Assembly (NCBI GenBank): GCA_003209585.1
Contig: QCQJ01000010.1
Span: 1 to 53,567 of the forward strand
Length of the DNA stretch: 53,567 nucleotides
DNA from: Prochlorococcus sp. AG-449-G23
GTDB lineage: Bacteria; Cyanobacteriota; Cyanobacteriia; PCC-6307; Cyanobiaceae
Direction: 5' to 3'
A program made the position numbers and the translations under genes. Every line of letters begins with the position of its first letter. Positions within the stretch are counted from its first letter, which is position 1. Positions 6,321 to 13,588 of this stretch are shown here, one piece after another. A model generated the notes under the pieces. It made no database searches and had not been told where the DNA came from. It saw only the letters and a program-made list of their open reading frames with translations.

Positions 6321-7376
6321 ATGAAGCTTAGATTATTTGAGTTCTATTTTATTAAAGACTATTTAAGGCCTTGGTTTGGTCTTATTTATTCTTTATTCTT
6401 TCTGTTTTTTTTAGGTGCAATTGGCTATCGAATAACAGAGGGCTGGGAATGGAGTGATTGCTTATGGATGGTTCTGATCACAATAACCACTATTGGTTTT
6501 GGAGAAGTTCAACCTTTAAGTCCTGAAGGCAGGATCGTAACTGTTTTAGTAATCGTAGGCGGATTGATCTTTATTCAATTTACCTTTCAAAAAGCTGTTA
6601 GATTATTCGAATCCGGCTATTTTCAAAGAGTAAACGAATTACGTTTTAAAAGACTTCTTAGAAAAATGGAAAATCATGTAATTTTGTGCGGATATGGGAG
6701 GGTTGGTCAGGAAATATCTAACCAAATAAAAACGCAAAATATTCCAATTATTGTTGTTGAGAGTGATGAAGATAGAAAAAAGATTGCTGAAGAAAATGGT
6801 TTAGAAGTGCTTTGTGCTGATGCGACTCTTGATGAGACTTTAAAACTGGCAGGGTTAGAAAAATGTAAGAGTTTGGTTGTTACTTTGCCTAATGATGCTG
6901 CAAATTTATATGTGGTTTTAAGTGCTAAGGGGATAAGAAGTTCTATAAGAGTAATAGCAAGAGCTGGAACTGAAGAAGCCGCAAGTAAGTTGAGATTAGC
7001 CGGTGCAAGTATAGTTGTAAGCCCTTATATAGCTGCAGGTAGAGCAATGGCCTCAATGGCTTTAAGACCAATAGCCATTGATTTTCTGGATCTTTTAGCA
7101 GGAAGTGAATGTGAAATTGAAGAATTTGAATTAAGTAATGATATTAGTCTTTTTGAAACTGCGGAGAAAAGATCACTTTCTGAACTCGGAATAGGCAAAA
7201 AGAGTGGTGCAAAAATATTAGCCATTAAAGAAAATGAAAAGTTGTTCACTAATCCTGGAGGTAATTTCATACTTCAACCAGGTCAGGTATTAATAGCCTT
7301 TGGTAGTAAAGAACAGCTAAATATTTTGAACGGATTATTAGGAAATCTTGTTGTAGCAGTAGAACTATTAAAGTAG
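6321..7376 (+). CDS. Two-helix potassium channel with RCK (TrkA-N/TrkA-C) domains
   Basis: This 351-aa channel subunit has helix M1 at residues about 18-36, a pore loop and selectivity filter TTIGFGE at 56-62, helix M2 at about 72-90, and a cytoplasmic RCK domain whose Rossmann motif GYGRVG is at 124-129. A TrkA-C-like domain occupies about 265-350. The layout matches MthK/Kch-type tetrameric K+ channels gated by a ligand-binding RCK ring. The filter reads GFG rather than the common GYG, a variant known in some K+ channels. It is possibly followed by cytochrome c and LptA-like genes on the same transcript (gap of 54 nt). Confidence 0.9.
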   Translation: MKLRLFEFYFIKDYLRPWFGLIYSLFFLFFLGAIGYRITEGWEWSDCLWMVLITITTIGFGEVQPLSPEGRIVTVLVIVGGLIFIQFTFQKAVRLFESGYFQRVNELRFKRLLRKMENHVILCGYGRVGQEISNQIKTQNIPIIVVESDEDRKKIAEENGLEVLCADATLDETLKLAGLEKCKSLVVTLPNDAANLYVVLSAKGIRSSIRVIARAGTEEAASKLRLAGASIVVSPYIAAGRAMASMALRPIAIDFLDLLAGSECEIEEFELSNDISLFETAEKRSLSELGIGKKSGAKILAIKENEKLFTNPGGNFILQPGQVLIAFGSKEQLNILNGLLGNLVVAVELLK

Positions 7377-7430
7377 ATAGATCGAGATTCAGAATTAATT
7401 GCTAAATTGATTGTGGGTGGAATAAATCAA

Positions 7431-7784
7431 ATGAAAATATTTAAATTTCTATTTGTAATTCCTGTAATTACTTTAATAATTATTCTTCAAACCTCTTTGC
7501 AAAATAGATATCTTATGGCTTCTGATATTAGAGATGGAGAAACAATTTTTAGAAATGTTTGTGCAGGCTGCCACGTAAGAGGTGGGTCAGTCGTTCTCAA
7601 AGGATCTAAATCATTAAAACTTTCCGACCTTGAAAAAAGGGGAATAGCAGATGTAAATTCAATAACAATAATTGCTAATGAGGGAATTGGTTTTATGAAG
7701 GGTTACAAAAATAAATTGAAGGATGGAGAGGATAAGGTTCTTGCACAATGGATTATTCAAAATGCAGAAAAGGGTTGGGAGTAA
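7431..7784 (+). CDS. Cytochrome c6-like protein (class I c-type cytochrome)
   Basis: An N-terminal hydrophobic signal or anchor (residues 4-22) leads to a mature domain of about 85 residues with one haem site: Cys44, Cys47 and His48 (CAGCH). The likely axial Met89 sits in GIGFMKGY. The ending 'IIQNAEKGWE' is typical of cyanobacterial cytochrome c6 (PetJ), the lumenal electron carrier between cytochrome b6f and photosystem I. The sequence diverges from classical c6 around the Met, so it may be a c6B/c6C-type variant. A TTG at 7407 is in frame, but ATG at 7431 gives a normal signal peptide. The next gene's ATG touches its stop. Confidence 0.85.
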   Translation: MKIFKFLFVIPVITLIIILQTSLQNRYLMASDIRDGETIFRNVCAGCHVRGGSVVLKGSKSLKLSDLEKRGIADVNSITIIANEGIGFMKGYKNKLKDGEDKVLAQWIIQNAEKGWE

Positions 7785-8153
7785 ATGAAAAGCTTATTTT
7801 TTGCATCTTTTTTATTTTTATTAGCTGAATATTCTTTTGCTGAGGAATTAATTAATTACACAATTACATCTGATTCTCAAGTAAATACTTTAGAAGGTAA
7901 TTTAGAGGCCAAGGGAAATGTAGTTATTAAAAGCAATAGTGGTAATTTTGAGGCTTATTCGGACAAGCTTTCTTATGATAAGGATGGAAAATTTCTAAAA
8001 CTTACAGGAAATGTATCTGTAAAAAACTTAGAATCTGAAGGAATATCAATTGAAGAAACATCAGGAGATGAGTTGATTATTTTTACTGATACAGGACTTT
8101 ATGAATTCAAATCTCAAAATAAAAACAGAGTAACAACAAAAATCCAATTCTAA
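7785..8153 (+). CDS. LptA/OstA-like periplasmic protein
   Basis: The signal peptide (about residues 1-19, cleaving near SFA-EE) is followed by repeating beta-strand units typical of the OstA/LptA jellyroll: 'LEAKGNVVIKSNSG', 'FEAYSDKLSYDKDG', 'LKLTGNVSV'. LptA bridges the periplasm and carries lipopolysaccharide from LptBFGC to LptD. At 122 aa it is short for LptA (usually 150-185), so it may be a minimal form. It starts immediately after the cytochrome stop codon. A separate lptB lies at 51668 without an intact lptA beside it, so this protein may serve that system. Confidence 0.75.
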   Translation: MKSLFFASFLFLLAEYSFAEELINYTITSDSQVNTLEGNLEAKGNVVIKSNSGNFEAYSDKLSYDKDGKFLKLTGNVSVKNLESEGISIEETSGDELIIFTDTGLYEFKSQNKNRVTTKIQF

Positions 8154-8231
8154 TTAAAGAGTTGATATTTAATTGAAATTTAAATTGCTAGCTGAGCTAA
8201 TAAAATAGATATATCAAGAATTATTGATTAT

Positions 8232-8247
8232 ATCAAAATGTTTTGAT
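8232..8247. promoter_or_regulatory. Predicted ArsR-type operator upstream of pstS
   Basis: ATCAA-AATGTT-TTGAT exactly fits the pattern ATCAA-N6-TTGAT that I recall as the operator of the cyanobacterial ArsR (Synechocystis arsBHC). It lies 72 bp upstream of the pstS ATG. Identical half-sites recur upstream of arsR (9438) and pstC (9831). Confidence 0.6.
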
Positions 8248-8253
8248 GTATTT

Positions 8254-8272
8254 CTTAATCTTTGCTTTTGGC
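8254..8272 (+). promoter_or_regulatory. Possible degenerate Pho box
   Basis: CTTAATCT, a 3-bp spacer, then CTTTTGGC resembles two copies of the cyanobacterial PhoB repeat (consensus near CTTAACCT, 3-bp spacer), the second copy poorly. It lies 47 bp before the pstS start and next to the ArsR-type site. Neither phoB nor phoR is in this window. Confidence 0.3.
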
Positions 8273-8319
8273 TTTATGTTTGGTGCTATAAATGAATTAT
8301 CTTCAACCATAACGATGTT

Positions 8320-9291
8320 ATGAGCATTTTTAAGAAAGCTCTCATTATTTCTTCTGCTATCTCATTAGTTTTCTCTCCAGCAGCGATTGCTTCAAAAAGA
8401 TTGAGCGGAGCTGGTGCTTCATTTCCATCAAAAATTTATACTAGGTGGTTTTTTGACTTAGCTAAATCTGGAGGCCCAAGAGTTAATTATCAGGCAGTAG
8501 GTTCTGGGTCTGGTAGAAAAGCCTTTATAGATGAAACTGTAAATTTTGGTGCATCAGATGATCCTATGAAAGATTCTGATATAGAGAAAGTTACAAGAGG
8601 GCTTGTTCAAATACCTATGGTAGGAGGCACAATTGCATTCGGATATAACTATGACTGCGACTTGAAACTAACACAAGAACAAGCTGTTCAAGTTGCGTTG
8701 GGAATGATAAAAAATTGGAAGGAATTAGGATGCAAGTCAGGTAAATTAACTTGGGCTCATCGTTCTGATGGTTCAGGAACTACTAAAGCTTTTACAAATT
8801 CTATGGAGGCTTTTTCTAAAACTTGGAATCTTGGTACTGGTAAATCTGTTAAATGGCCTGCAGGAGTCGGAGCTAAAGGCAATTCTGGCGTGGCCGGTGT
8901 TATACAAAATACTCCAGGTGCAATTGGTTATGTAAACCAGTCATATATTAAAGGTAATGTTAAAGCTGCTGTACTTCAAAATCTTTCTGGTGAATTCGTT
9001 ACTCCCAATACTGAGTCAGGAGCAATAGCTTTAAATGGAATAAATCTTGATGAAAACTTGGCTGGTAAAAATCCCAACCCTACTGCTAAAGGAGCTTATC
9101 CAATAGCAACCTTGACTTGGATACTCGCTTATGAAAAAGGTAACGGCAGGAATACTAAGGCAATTCAAGATACGTTCTATAAACTGTTAAGTGATGAATA
9201 CCAATCAAAAGCTCCTGCTTTAGGCTTCGTTCCTTTAAAAGGGGAAATTCTCAAAAAATCAATCGATGCTGTTGGAAGAATAGGAAGGTAA
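8320..9291 (+). CDS. pstS: Phosphate ABC transporter, periplasmic binding protein PstS
   Basis: This is a 323-aa high-affinity phosphate-binding protein. A signal peptide (residues 1-24, ending PAAIA-SK) is followed by the classic PstS motifs: GAGASFP near residue 30, 'VGSGSGRKAF' near 60, DDP near 80 and 'HRSDGSGTTKAF' around 148-159. The last contributes phosphate-binding Arg, Asp, Ser and Thr. It delivers phosphate to PstCAB, encoded from 9905. In most bacteria pstS sits directly before pstC; here a 610-bp insert holding arsR and a decayed transporter intervenes. Its own promoter carries the ATCAA-N6-TTGAT site. Confidence 0.97.
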   Translation: MSIFKKALIISSAISLVFSPAAIASKRLSGAGASFPSKIYTRWFFDLAKSGGPRVNYQAVGSGSGRKAFIDETVNFGASDDPMKDSDIEKVTRGLVQIPMVGGTIAFGYNYDCDLKLTQEQAVQVALGMIKNWKELGCKSGKLTWAHRSDGSGTTKAFTNSMEAFSKTWNLGTGKSVKWPAGVGAKGNSGVAGVIQNTPGAIGYVNQSYIKGNVKAAVLQNLSGEFVTPNTESGAIALNGINLDENLAGKNPNPTAKGAYPIATLTWILAYEKGNGRNTKAIQDTFYKLLSDEYQSKAPALGFVPLKGEILKKSIDAVGRIGR

Positions 9292-9435
9292 TTTAGAACT
9301 AGTAAGCCATGCAATAAAAATCAAGGCAGTTGAAGCATATAAACAATATTGAAGACCAAGAGTGGCATTTCTGCCTAGCATAAATAATAAGCCAGATAGT
9401 AAGGTTCCTAATAATCTTCCAGCTGCATTAGCCAT
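9259..9435 (-). pseudogene. Remnant of an ArsJ-like MFS transporter (C-terminal fragment)
   Basis: Reading the minus strand, YMANAAGRLLGTLLSGLLF and then 'LGLQYCLYASTALIFIAWL' closely match what I know of the C-terminal helices of ArsJ-type major facilitator proteins (organoarsenical efflux), where N-A-x-G-R-L-x-G-T-L-S-G is a hallmark. An in-frame TGA at 9441-9439 sits one codon before the retained Met, so about 350 upstream residues are missing. The frame runs 58 codons and ends inside the 3' end of pstS. Length and context indicate a dying gene; translation of the stub is unlikely. Confidence 0.6.
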
Positions 9436-9437
9436 AT

Positions 9438-9453
9438 ATCAATAACACTTGAT
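9438..9453. promoter_or_regulatory. Predicted ArsR operator upstream of arsR
   Basis: ATCAA-TAACAC-TTGAT, extended by AT on both sides (9436-9455), is a clean inverted repeat 53 bp upstream of the arsR start. It would allow autoregulation. It overlaps the codons at the broken end of the ArsJ remnant. Confidence 0.65.
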
Positions 9454-9506
9454 ATGTGAAATTATATTTTTTAGGTTAATATTAAAAAATCAATTATCTC
9501 TAGGCC

Positions 9507-9824
9507 TTGTTAGAGCAACTTAAAAAGATTAATAGTGCGCAGTTTGTTGGGATAATGGAATCTCTTTCTGATCCAATTAGAATAAATATTCTTGAATTAA
9601 TGATGAATGGAGAGATATGTGTTTGCGACATAGTAAAAGTTACTGGATTGTCCCAATCGAAAATTTCTTATCATATAAAAATTCTTAAAGATTCAGGTCT
9701 AATCAGTGACAGACAAGAAGGAAGGTGGGTTTACTACAAATTAGATTTAGAAGTATTATTAAATATTCAAAATTGGATGGGTAACTTAATTCAGTCATCC
9801 AAGAATAAGAGGAATAGTAAATAA
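9507..9824 (+). CDS. arsR: ArsR/SmtB-family transcriptional regulator
   Basis: This is a 105-aa winged-helix repressor. 'LSDPIRINILELMMNGEICV' is the typical ArsR start; 'EICVCDI' carries the alpha-3 metalloregulatory Cys pair (C-x-C); 'SQSKISYHIKILKDSGLI' is the recognition helix; 'REGRWVYYKL'-like residues (here QEGRWVYYKL) form the wing. Canonical ArsR has a third Cys a few residues after the pair; here that position is Val, so the sensing site is altered. The TTG at 9507 is preferred: an in-frame TAG precedes it and ATG at 9555 would lose helix 1. Three predicted operators suggest it controls pstS, itself and pstCAB. Confidence 0.9.
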   Translation: MLEQLKKINSAQFVGIMESLSDPIRINILELMMNGEICVCDIVKVTGLSQSKISYHIKILKDSGLISDRQEGRWVYYKLDLEVLLNIQNWMGNLIQSSKNKRNSK

Positions 9825-9830
9825 TCAAAT

Positions 9831-9846
9831 ATCAAAATTTTTTGAT
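9831..9846. promoter_or_regulatory. Predicted ArsR-type operator upstream of pstC
   Basis: ATCAA-AATTTT-TTGAT begins 6 bp after the arsR stop codon and ends 58 bp before the pstC ATG. It has the same half-sites and 6-bp spacing as at 8232 and 9438. Confidence 0.6.
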
Positions 9847-9904
9847 TTTTTTGAAAGTCTTTTTGCTCATTTAGTAGTAGATTTATAGAGATATTCTTTT
9901 TTTA

Positions 9905-10852
9905 ATGGAAGAGAAATTAACTCTTTTCAAGAATCGTAAAAGATTCGGTATCGAAAAAAATATAGATATTATCTTCAAGAATACTGCTCTAGTTTTGTCT
10001 AGTTTCGTAGCAATAATACTTTTGGGAATTATTTTAGTAGTCTTTTTTCAGTCATTTGAATCCTTTTCAAGGTATGGCTTGAAGTTTCTCGTAACCTCTG
10101 AATGGAATCCTGTAAAAGATGAATACGGAGCTTTTACTGCAATATATGGAACTTTGGTAACTTCATTTCTTTCGCTATTAATAACTATCCCTCTAGGCGT
10201 TGGAACTGCAATATTTATTACCGAGGACTTTGTACCGAAAGTTTTTAGAGAAATAATAGGTTCTTTTGTTGAATTATTAGCAGCAATTCCATCAGTTGTA
10301 TTGGGACTTTGGGCAATATTTGTAATGGAACCTTTTTTTAGAGCCTTTTTTGTCTTTTTACATAATTTCTTTGGTTGGATACCTTTATTCAGTTCAGAAC
10401 CTACAGGTAGGAATTCACTTTTGGCGATTTTGATTTTAGTAGTAATGCTTTTGCCAATAGTGACTTCCATTGCAAGGGATTCACTGAATCAGGTTCCTAA
10501 AAAGCTAAGAAATGCAGCTTATGGAATTGGAGCAAGTAGATGGAAAACAATATTTTCAGTAATCTTGCCAGCAGCGTTATCAGGAATTATGGCAGGTGTT
10601 CTATTGGCTTTAGGGAGGGCAATGGGAGAAACAATGGCTGTCACAATGATTATTGGCAATTCCAATGCATTTAGTTGGTCTCTATTATCTCCTGGATATA
10701 CCATTTCCTCCATGCTTGCAAACCAGTTTGGGGAAGCTGATGGAAGTCAGGTCTCATCACTGTTTTATGCGGCTTTTGTACTTATGATCCTTTCTTTGGT
10801 AGTAAATATCTTTGCGCAGTGGCTAGTTAAGAAATTCAGTCTCAAATATTAG
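9905..10852 (+). CDS. pstC: Phosphate ABC transporter permease PstC
   Basis: This inner-membrane permease has 315 aa and six predicted helices, the first at residues about 27-52 (ALVLSSFVAIILLGIILVVF). The binding-protein-dependent transport (EAA-type) loop is visible as 'RNAAYGIGASRWKTIFSVIL' near residue 200, followed by 'GIMAGVLLALGRAMGETMAV', the PstC/PstA signature. It forms a heterodimer with PstA, powered by PstB. First gene of pstCAB; PstA starts 6 nt after its stop. Length and motifs are normal. Confidence 0.96.
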   Translation: MEEKLTLFKNRKRFGIEKNIDIIFKNTALVLSSFVAIILLGIILVVFFQSFESFSRYGLKFLVTSEWNPVKDEYGAFTAIYGTLVTSFLSLLITIPLGVGTAIFITEDFVPKVFREIIGSFVELLAAIPSVVLGLWAIFVMEPFFRAFFVFLHNFFGWIPLFSSEPTGRNSLLAILILVVMLLPIVTSIARDSLNQVPKKLRNAAYGIGASRWKTIFSVILPAALSGIMAGVLLALGRAMGETMAVTMIIGNSNAFSWSLLSPGYTISSMLANQFGEADGSQVSSLFYAAFVLMILSLVVNIFAQWLVKKFSLKY

Positions 10853-10858
10853 ATAATT

Positions 10859-11752
10859 ATGAATTCACTTTATTACCAGAAAAGATTATCCAGAAATATA
10901 GGAGATAAATTCTTTACTTCTTTATCAGTAATTTGTGCATTGATTGCAATACTTCCCTTGATTTTTCTGGTAACTTATATTCTTATCAAAGGTGGATCTC
11001 AAATTACACCAGAACTATTTACTTTAGAACCAAATCCTCCTGGAGATGATTTAGATGCAGGAGGTATTAATCCGGCATTAATAGGGACATTAATAATAAC
11101 TACCATTGCTTCAATTATTGCGATACCAGTAGGTGTTGGCGGGGGCATATATCTGGCGGAATATTCTAAAGGTGGTGCTTTTTCTAGGTTTATTAGATTT
11201 GGGGTAAATGTTTTAGCTGGAGTCCCTTCAATAATTGCTGGTGTATTTATTTATGCCTTAATTGTCTCAACAAAAATTTTGTTTGGAAGTATGTATAGCG
11301 GCTTAGCTGGAGGTATGGCGCTTTCAATATTAATGTTGCCTACTGTGATTAAGACCACTGACGAAGGTTTAAAGCTTGTGCCTAATGAGTTGAGATATGC
11401 TTCTCTTGGTGTTGGAGCAAGTATGTATACAACTATATTGAAAGTTACTTTGCCCTCTGCCTTTAGGTCTATTGCTACTGGCGTTGTACTAGGAATCGCA
11501 AGAGCTGCAGGCGAAACAGCACCCTTAATTTTCACTGCTTTATTTTCTTACTACTACATAACTGGTTTTGGAGATTTATTTTACGAGATGGGTTCATTGG
11601 CCGTATTGATATACAACTTTGCTCTAGAACCATACGATGCTCAAAATAAACTAGCCTGGGCAGCTTCCTTTATCCTTGTTTTATCGATACTATCAGTAAA
11701 TATATTCTCAAGGATATTAGCCGCTTTTACTGAAAAAACTAAGAGAGTATAA
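10859..11752 (+). CDS. pstA: Phosphate ABC transporter permease PstA
   Basis: The partner permease has 297 aa and six helices. The first spans about 19-44. The EAA loop reads 'RYASLGVGASMYTTILKVTL' and is followed by 'GIARAAGETAPLIFTALF', the typical PstA ending with the AGETAPL motif. With PstC it forms the phosphate channel. Its stop codon directly abuts the ATG of pstB, so the three genes are one transcription unit. Confidence 0.96.
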   Translation: MNSLYYQKRLSRNIGDKFFTSLSVICALIAILPLIFLVTYILIKGGSQITPELFTLEPNPPGDDLDAGGINPALIGTLIITTIASIIAIPVGVGGGIYLAEYSKGGAFSRFIRFGVNVLAGVPSIIAGVFIYALIVSTKILFGSMYSGLAGGMALSILMLPTVIKTTDEGLKLVPNELRYASLGVGASMYTTILKVTLPSAFRSIATGVVLGIARAAGETAPLIFTALFSYYYITGFGDLFYEMGSLAVLIYNFALEPYDAQNKLAWAASFILVLSILSVNIFSRILAAFTEKTKRV

Positions 11753-12562
11753 ATGATTAAAACTAATAAAAAAATACCGAAGAATATTATTTTATCTCTT
11801 GAGAATGTCTCAATTAGCTATGGAACTTTTGAAGCAGTAAGAAATGTTTTTTGTAACTTTAAAAAAGGAAATATAACCTCCCTTATTGGACCTTCAGGTT
11901 GCGGTAAATCAACTGTTCTAAGATCATTAAACAGAATGAACGATTTAATTCCTAATTGTTCGTTAAAAGGGACTGTCCTCTTTGATGGAACTAATATTTA
12001 CAATAAAAGAGTAGATCCAGTTGAAGTGAGAAGAAGAATAGGAATGGTTTTTCAACAACCTAATCCTTTCCCTAAATCTATCTATGAAAATATTGCATTT
12101 GGGGCAAGAATTAATGGATTTACTGGAGATATGGATGAATTAGTTGAAAGTTCACTAAGAAAAGCTGCTTTATGGGATGAATGTAAGGATAAATTAAATG
12201 ATAGTGGTTACTCTTTATCTGGGGGACAACAACAAAGATTATGTATTGCTCGAACCATTGCAATTGAACCTGAAATAATTCTCATGGATGAGCCATGTTC
12301 TGCATTAGATCCAATCTCAACTTTGAAAATAGAAGAGACTATGCATGAACTTAAGAAGAATTACACAATAATTATTGTTACACATAATATGCAACAGGCA
12401 TTAAGAGTCAGTGATATGACTGCATTCTTTAATGCGATCGAATATGAAGATGGAGATGGAGGGAAAGTAGGTTATCTTGCAGAGTTTAACTCGACAAAGA
12501 AAATTTTTAATGCTCCAAAAGAAAAAACCACTCAGGAATATATATCTGGCAAATTTGGTTAA
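11753..12562 (+). CDS. pstB: Phosphate ABC transporter ATPase PstB
   Basis: The 269-aa ATPase has all ABC motifs: Walker [10 protein letters not shown] (46-54), Q-loop QQPNPFP (101-107), signature LSGGQ (155-159), Walker B ending in DEP (179-181) and the switch His211 in VTHNMQQ. '[20 protein letters not shown]' is characteristic of PstB. It energises phosphate uptake through PstCA. It is the last gene of pstCAB. No clear terminator follows; a nested inverted repeat lies 55 bp downstream. Confidence 0.97.
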   Translation: MIKTNKKIPKNIILSLENVSISYGTFEAVRNVFCNFKKGNITSLIGPSGCGKSTVLRSLNRMNDLIPNCSLKGTVLFDGTNIYNKRVDPVEVRRRIGMVFQQPNPFPKSIYENIAFGARINGFTGDMDELVESSLRKAALWDECKDKLNDSGYSLSGGQQQRLCIARTIAIEPEIILMDEPCSALDPISTLKIEETMHELKKNYTIIIVTHNMQQALRVSDMTAFFNAIEYEDGDGGKVGYLAEFNSTKKIFNAPKEKTTQEYISGKFG

Positions 12563-12616
12563 TGTTTAATTTTTACCTTTAAAAGAAAGATATTTAGCCT
12601 CTAAACGGATAAAGGG

Positions 12617-12651
12617 TAGACAAACAGTATAAATACCTATATAGTTGTCTA
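12617..12651. repeat. Nested inverted repeat downstream of pstB
   Basis: TAGACAA (12617-12623) pairs with TTGTCTA (12645-12651); inside, GTAT-AA-ATAC (12627-12636) forms a second small palindrome. No T-run follows. It lies 19 bp before the start of the 29-codon gene and may be an operator or leader hairpin. Confidence 0.4.
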
Positions 12652-12669
12652 GAATTAGTAAGTTAATCG

Positions 12670-12759
12670 TTGAAAAACTATCCTTTTTTACCTTTCTTGT
12701 TTTTTGCAGGTGCTTTAATTACAACTGCAACAATAGGCCTGCCTGTATTTACTTCCTAA
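12670..12759 (+). CDS. 29-aa hydrophobic peptide
   Basis: The TTG start at 12670 gives a 29-residue, almost wholly hydrophobic peptide (NYPFLPFLFFAGALITTATI then GLPVFTS) with one membrane helix. It resembles the very small membrane proteins found throughout Prochlorococcus genomes. There is no ATG in frame, and no strong ribosome-binding site. Moderate to low confidence; the compact layout and helix pattern support it. Confidence 0.45.
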   Translation: MKNYPFLPFLFFAGALITTATIGLPVFTS

Positions 12760-12789
12760 TTTAAAAGTATTTCTCTTTAGGGTAATTTT

Positions 12790-12927
12790 ATGGTTTCAAT
12801 AATAAATAAAGAATTAATTGGAAGTCCTCAAAAAACATTAATAAGAGGAAATTTATTTGACTTTATGAAAAAAAGAGAGAATATGAATCTGTGTGGGAGT
12901 GAAAAATCTGTATCTAGCCATTTTTAA
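12790..12927 (+). CDS. 45-aa soluble peptide, unknown
   Basis: ATG at 12790 follows the purine-rich TTTAGGGTAA by a few bases and opens 45 codons. The peptide is basic and shows no membrane segment (for example SIINKELIGSPQKTLIRGN). No family is recognised. It sits between two other tiny plus-strand genes with gaps of about 30 nt each. Confidence 0.4.
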   Translation: MVSIINKELIGSPQKTLIRGNLFDFMKKRENMNLCGSEKSVSSHF

Positions 12928-12954
12928 AGGTGGTTAATTTCTAATTTATTTATC

Positions 12955-13101
12955 ATGGATAAAACTAAAGAACAGTTAGAAAAATTGAGAGAAGTAGCAG
13001 AAGCATCTCTTACAAAAACGGATGAACTTCAGAAAGTTCTTGCTCAAATTGAAGCTTTAATGTCAAGAGAAGAATTACAAACATTATCAAAAAAGAAATA
13101 A
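12955..13101 (+). CDS. 48-aa coiled-coil peptide, unknown
   Basis: ATG at 12955 to TAA at 13099-13101. The whole peptide is a heptad-like charged helix (KTKEQLEKLREVAEASLTKT, then DELQKVLAQIEALMSREELQ). It probably forms a coiled coil. The regular amphipathic pattern is unlikely to arise by chance, so it is probably translated. No function is recognised. Confidence 0.6.
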   Translation: MDKTKEQLEKLREVAEASLTKTDELQKVLAQIEALMSREELQTLSKKK

Positions 13102-13211
13102 ATATTTAAAAAATATCTTTAAGTTTTGTAATTTTAATTACACCTCTGCAATTTCATTGTAGTTATTAATTAAATATGCAGAACCCGTTCCAAAGTTTTC
13201 TGTTAGGTCTC

Positions 13212-13242
13212 GAGGTCTTACCTTCTTTAAGTAAAAGACCTC
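13212..13242. repeat. Hairpin in the gap after the coiled-coil gene
   Basis: GAGGTC (13212-13217) pairs with GACCTC (13237-13242), and TTAC (13218-13221) with GTAA (13231-13234), with a two-base bulge. It is followed by TTTCAATTT on the plus strand, a weak T-tract. It may terminate the plus-strand small genes, or be a structured RNA. Confidence 0.45.
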
Positions 13243-13285
13243 TTTCAATTTACTTGTGTTTCTTTAAGTTTAACCCTCTGCTTAT

Positions 13286-13588
13286 TTAGTTAATAATTTT
13301 ATAGATTTCTTTCTTACATACATTTACATCGAAATATTCGGTATTTACAACTTCTAATCCTGTTTTTTCGGTAACTTCAACAGTTGCATTGCATTCGTCT
13401 TGTTTAAGAGCCATGTAACTTGGCTTTTTATCTTCTATATCTAATTTAGTACTCGATTCAGAAACTTCTTTGTATTGCTCCATTACAAGTGTGAGGGCCT
13501 CTATCTCAACAGAAAAATTCTCATTTGCTTTAGTCCCAAATGGAATAATAAGAAATGGAAATAGAATAAAGGCTATTAATTTTTTCAT
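13286..13588 (-). CDS. 100-aa secreted protein, unknown
   Basis: A signal peptide is clear: MKKLIAFILFPFLIIPFGTK then AN-EN, with cleavage near residue 22. The mature part is about 78 residues, acidic, with two cysteines ('DECNATV' and 'DVNVCKK') that could form one disulfide in the periplasm. No family is recognised. It stands alone on the minus strand with AT-rich gaps on both sides. Confidence 0.7.
   Translation of the reverse strand: MKKLIAFILFPFLIIPFGTKANENFSVEIEALTLVMEQYKEVSESSTKLDIEDKKPSYMALKQDECNATVEVTEKTGLEVVNTEYFDVNVCKKEIYKIIN

Noticed and set aside
10048..10470. 140-codon minus-strand frame inside pstC
   Set aside because: Shadow of PstC, with no domain and low-quality composition.
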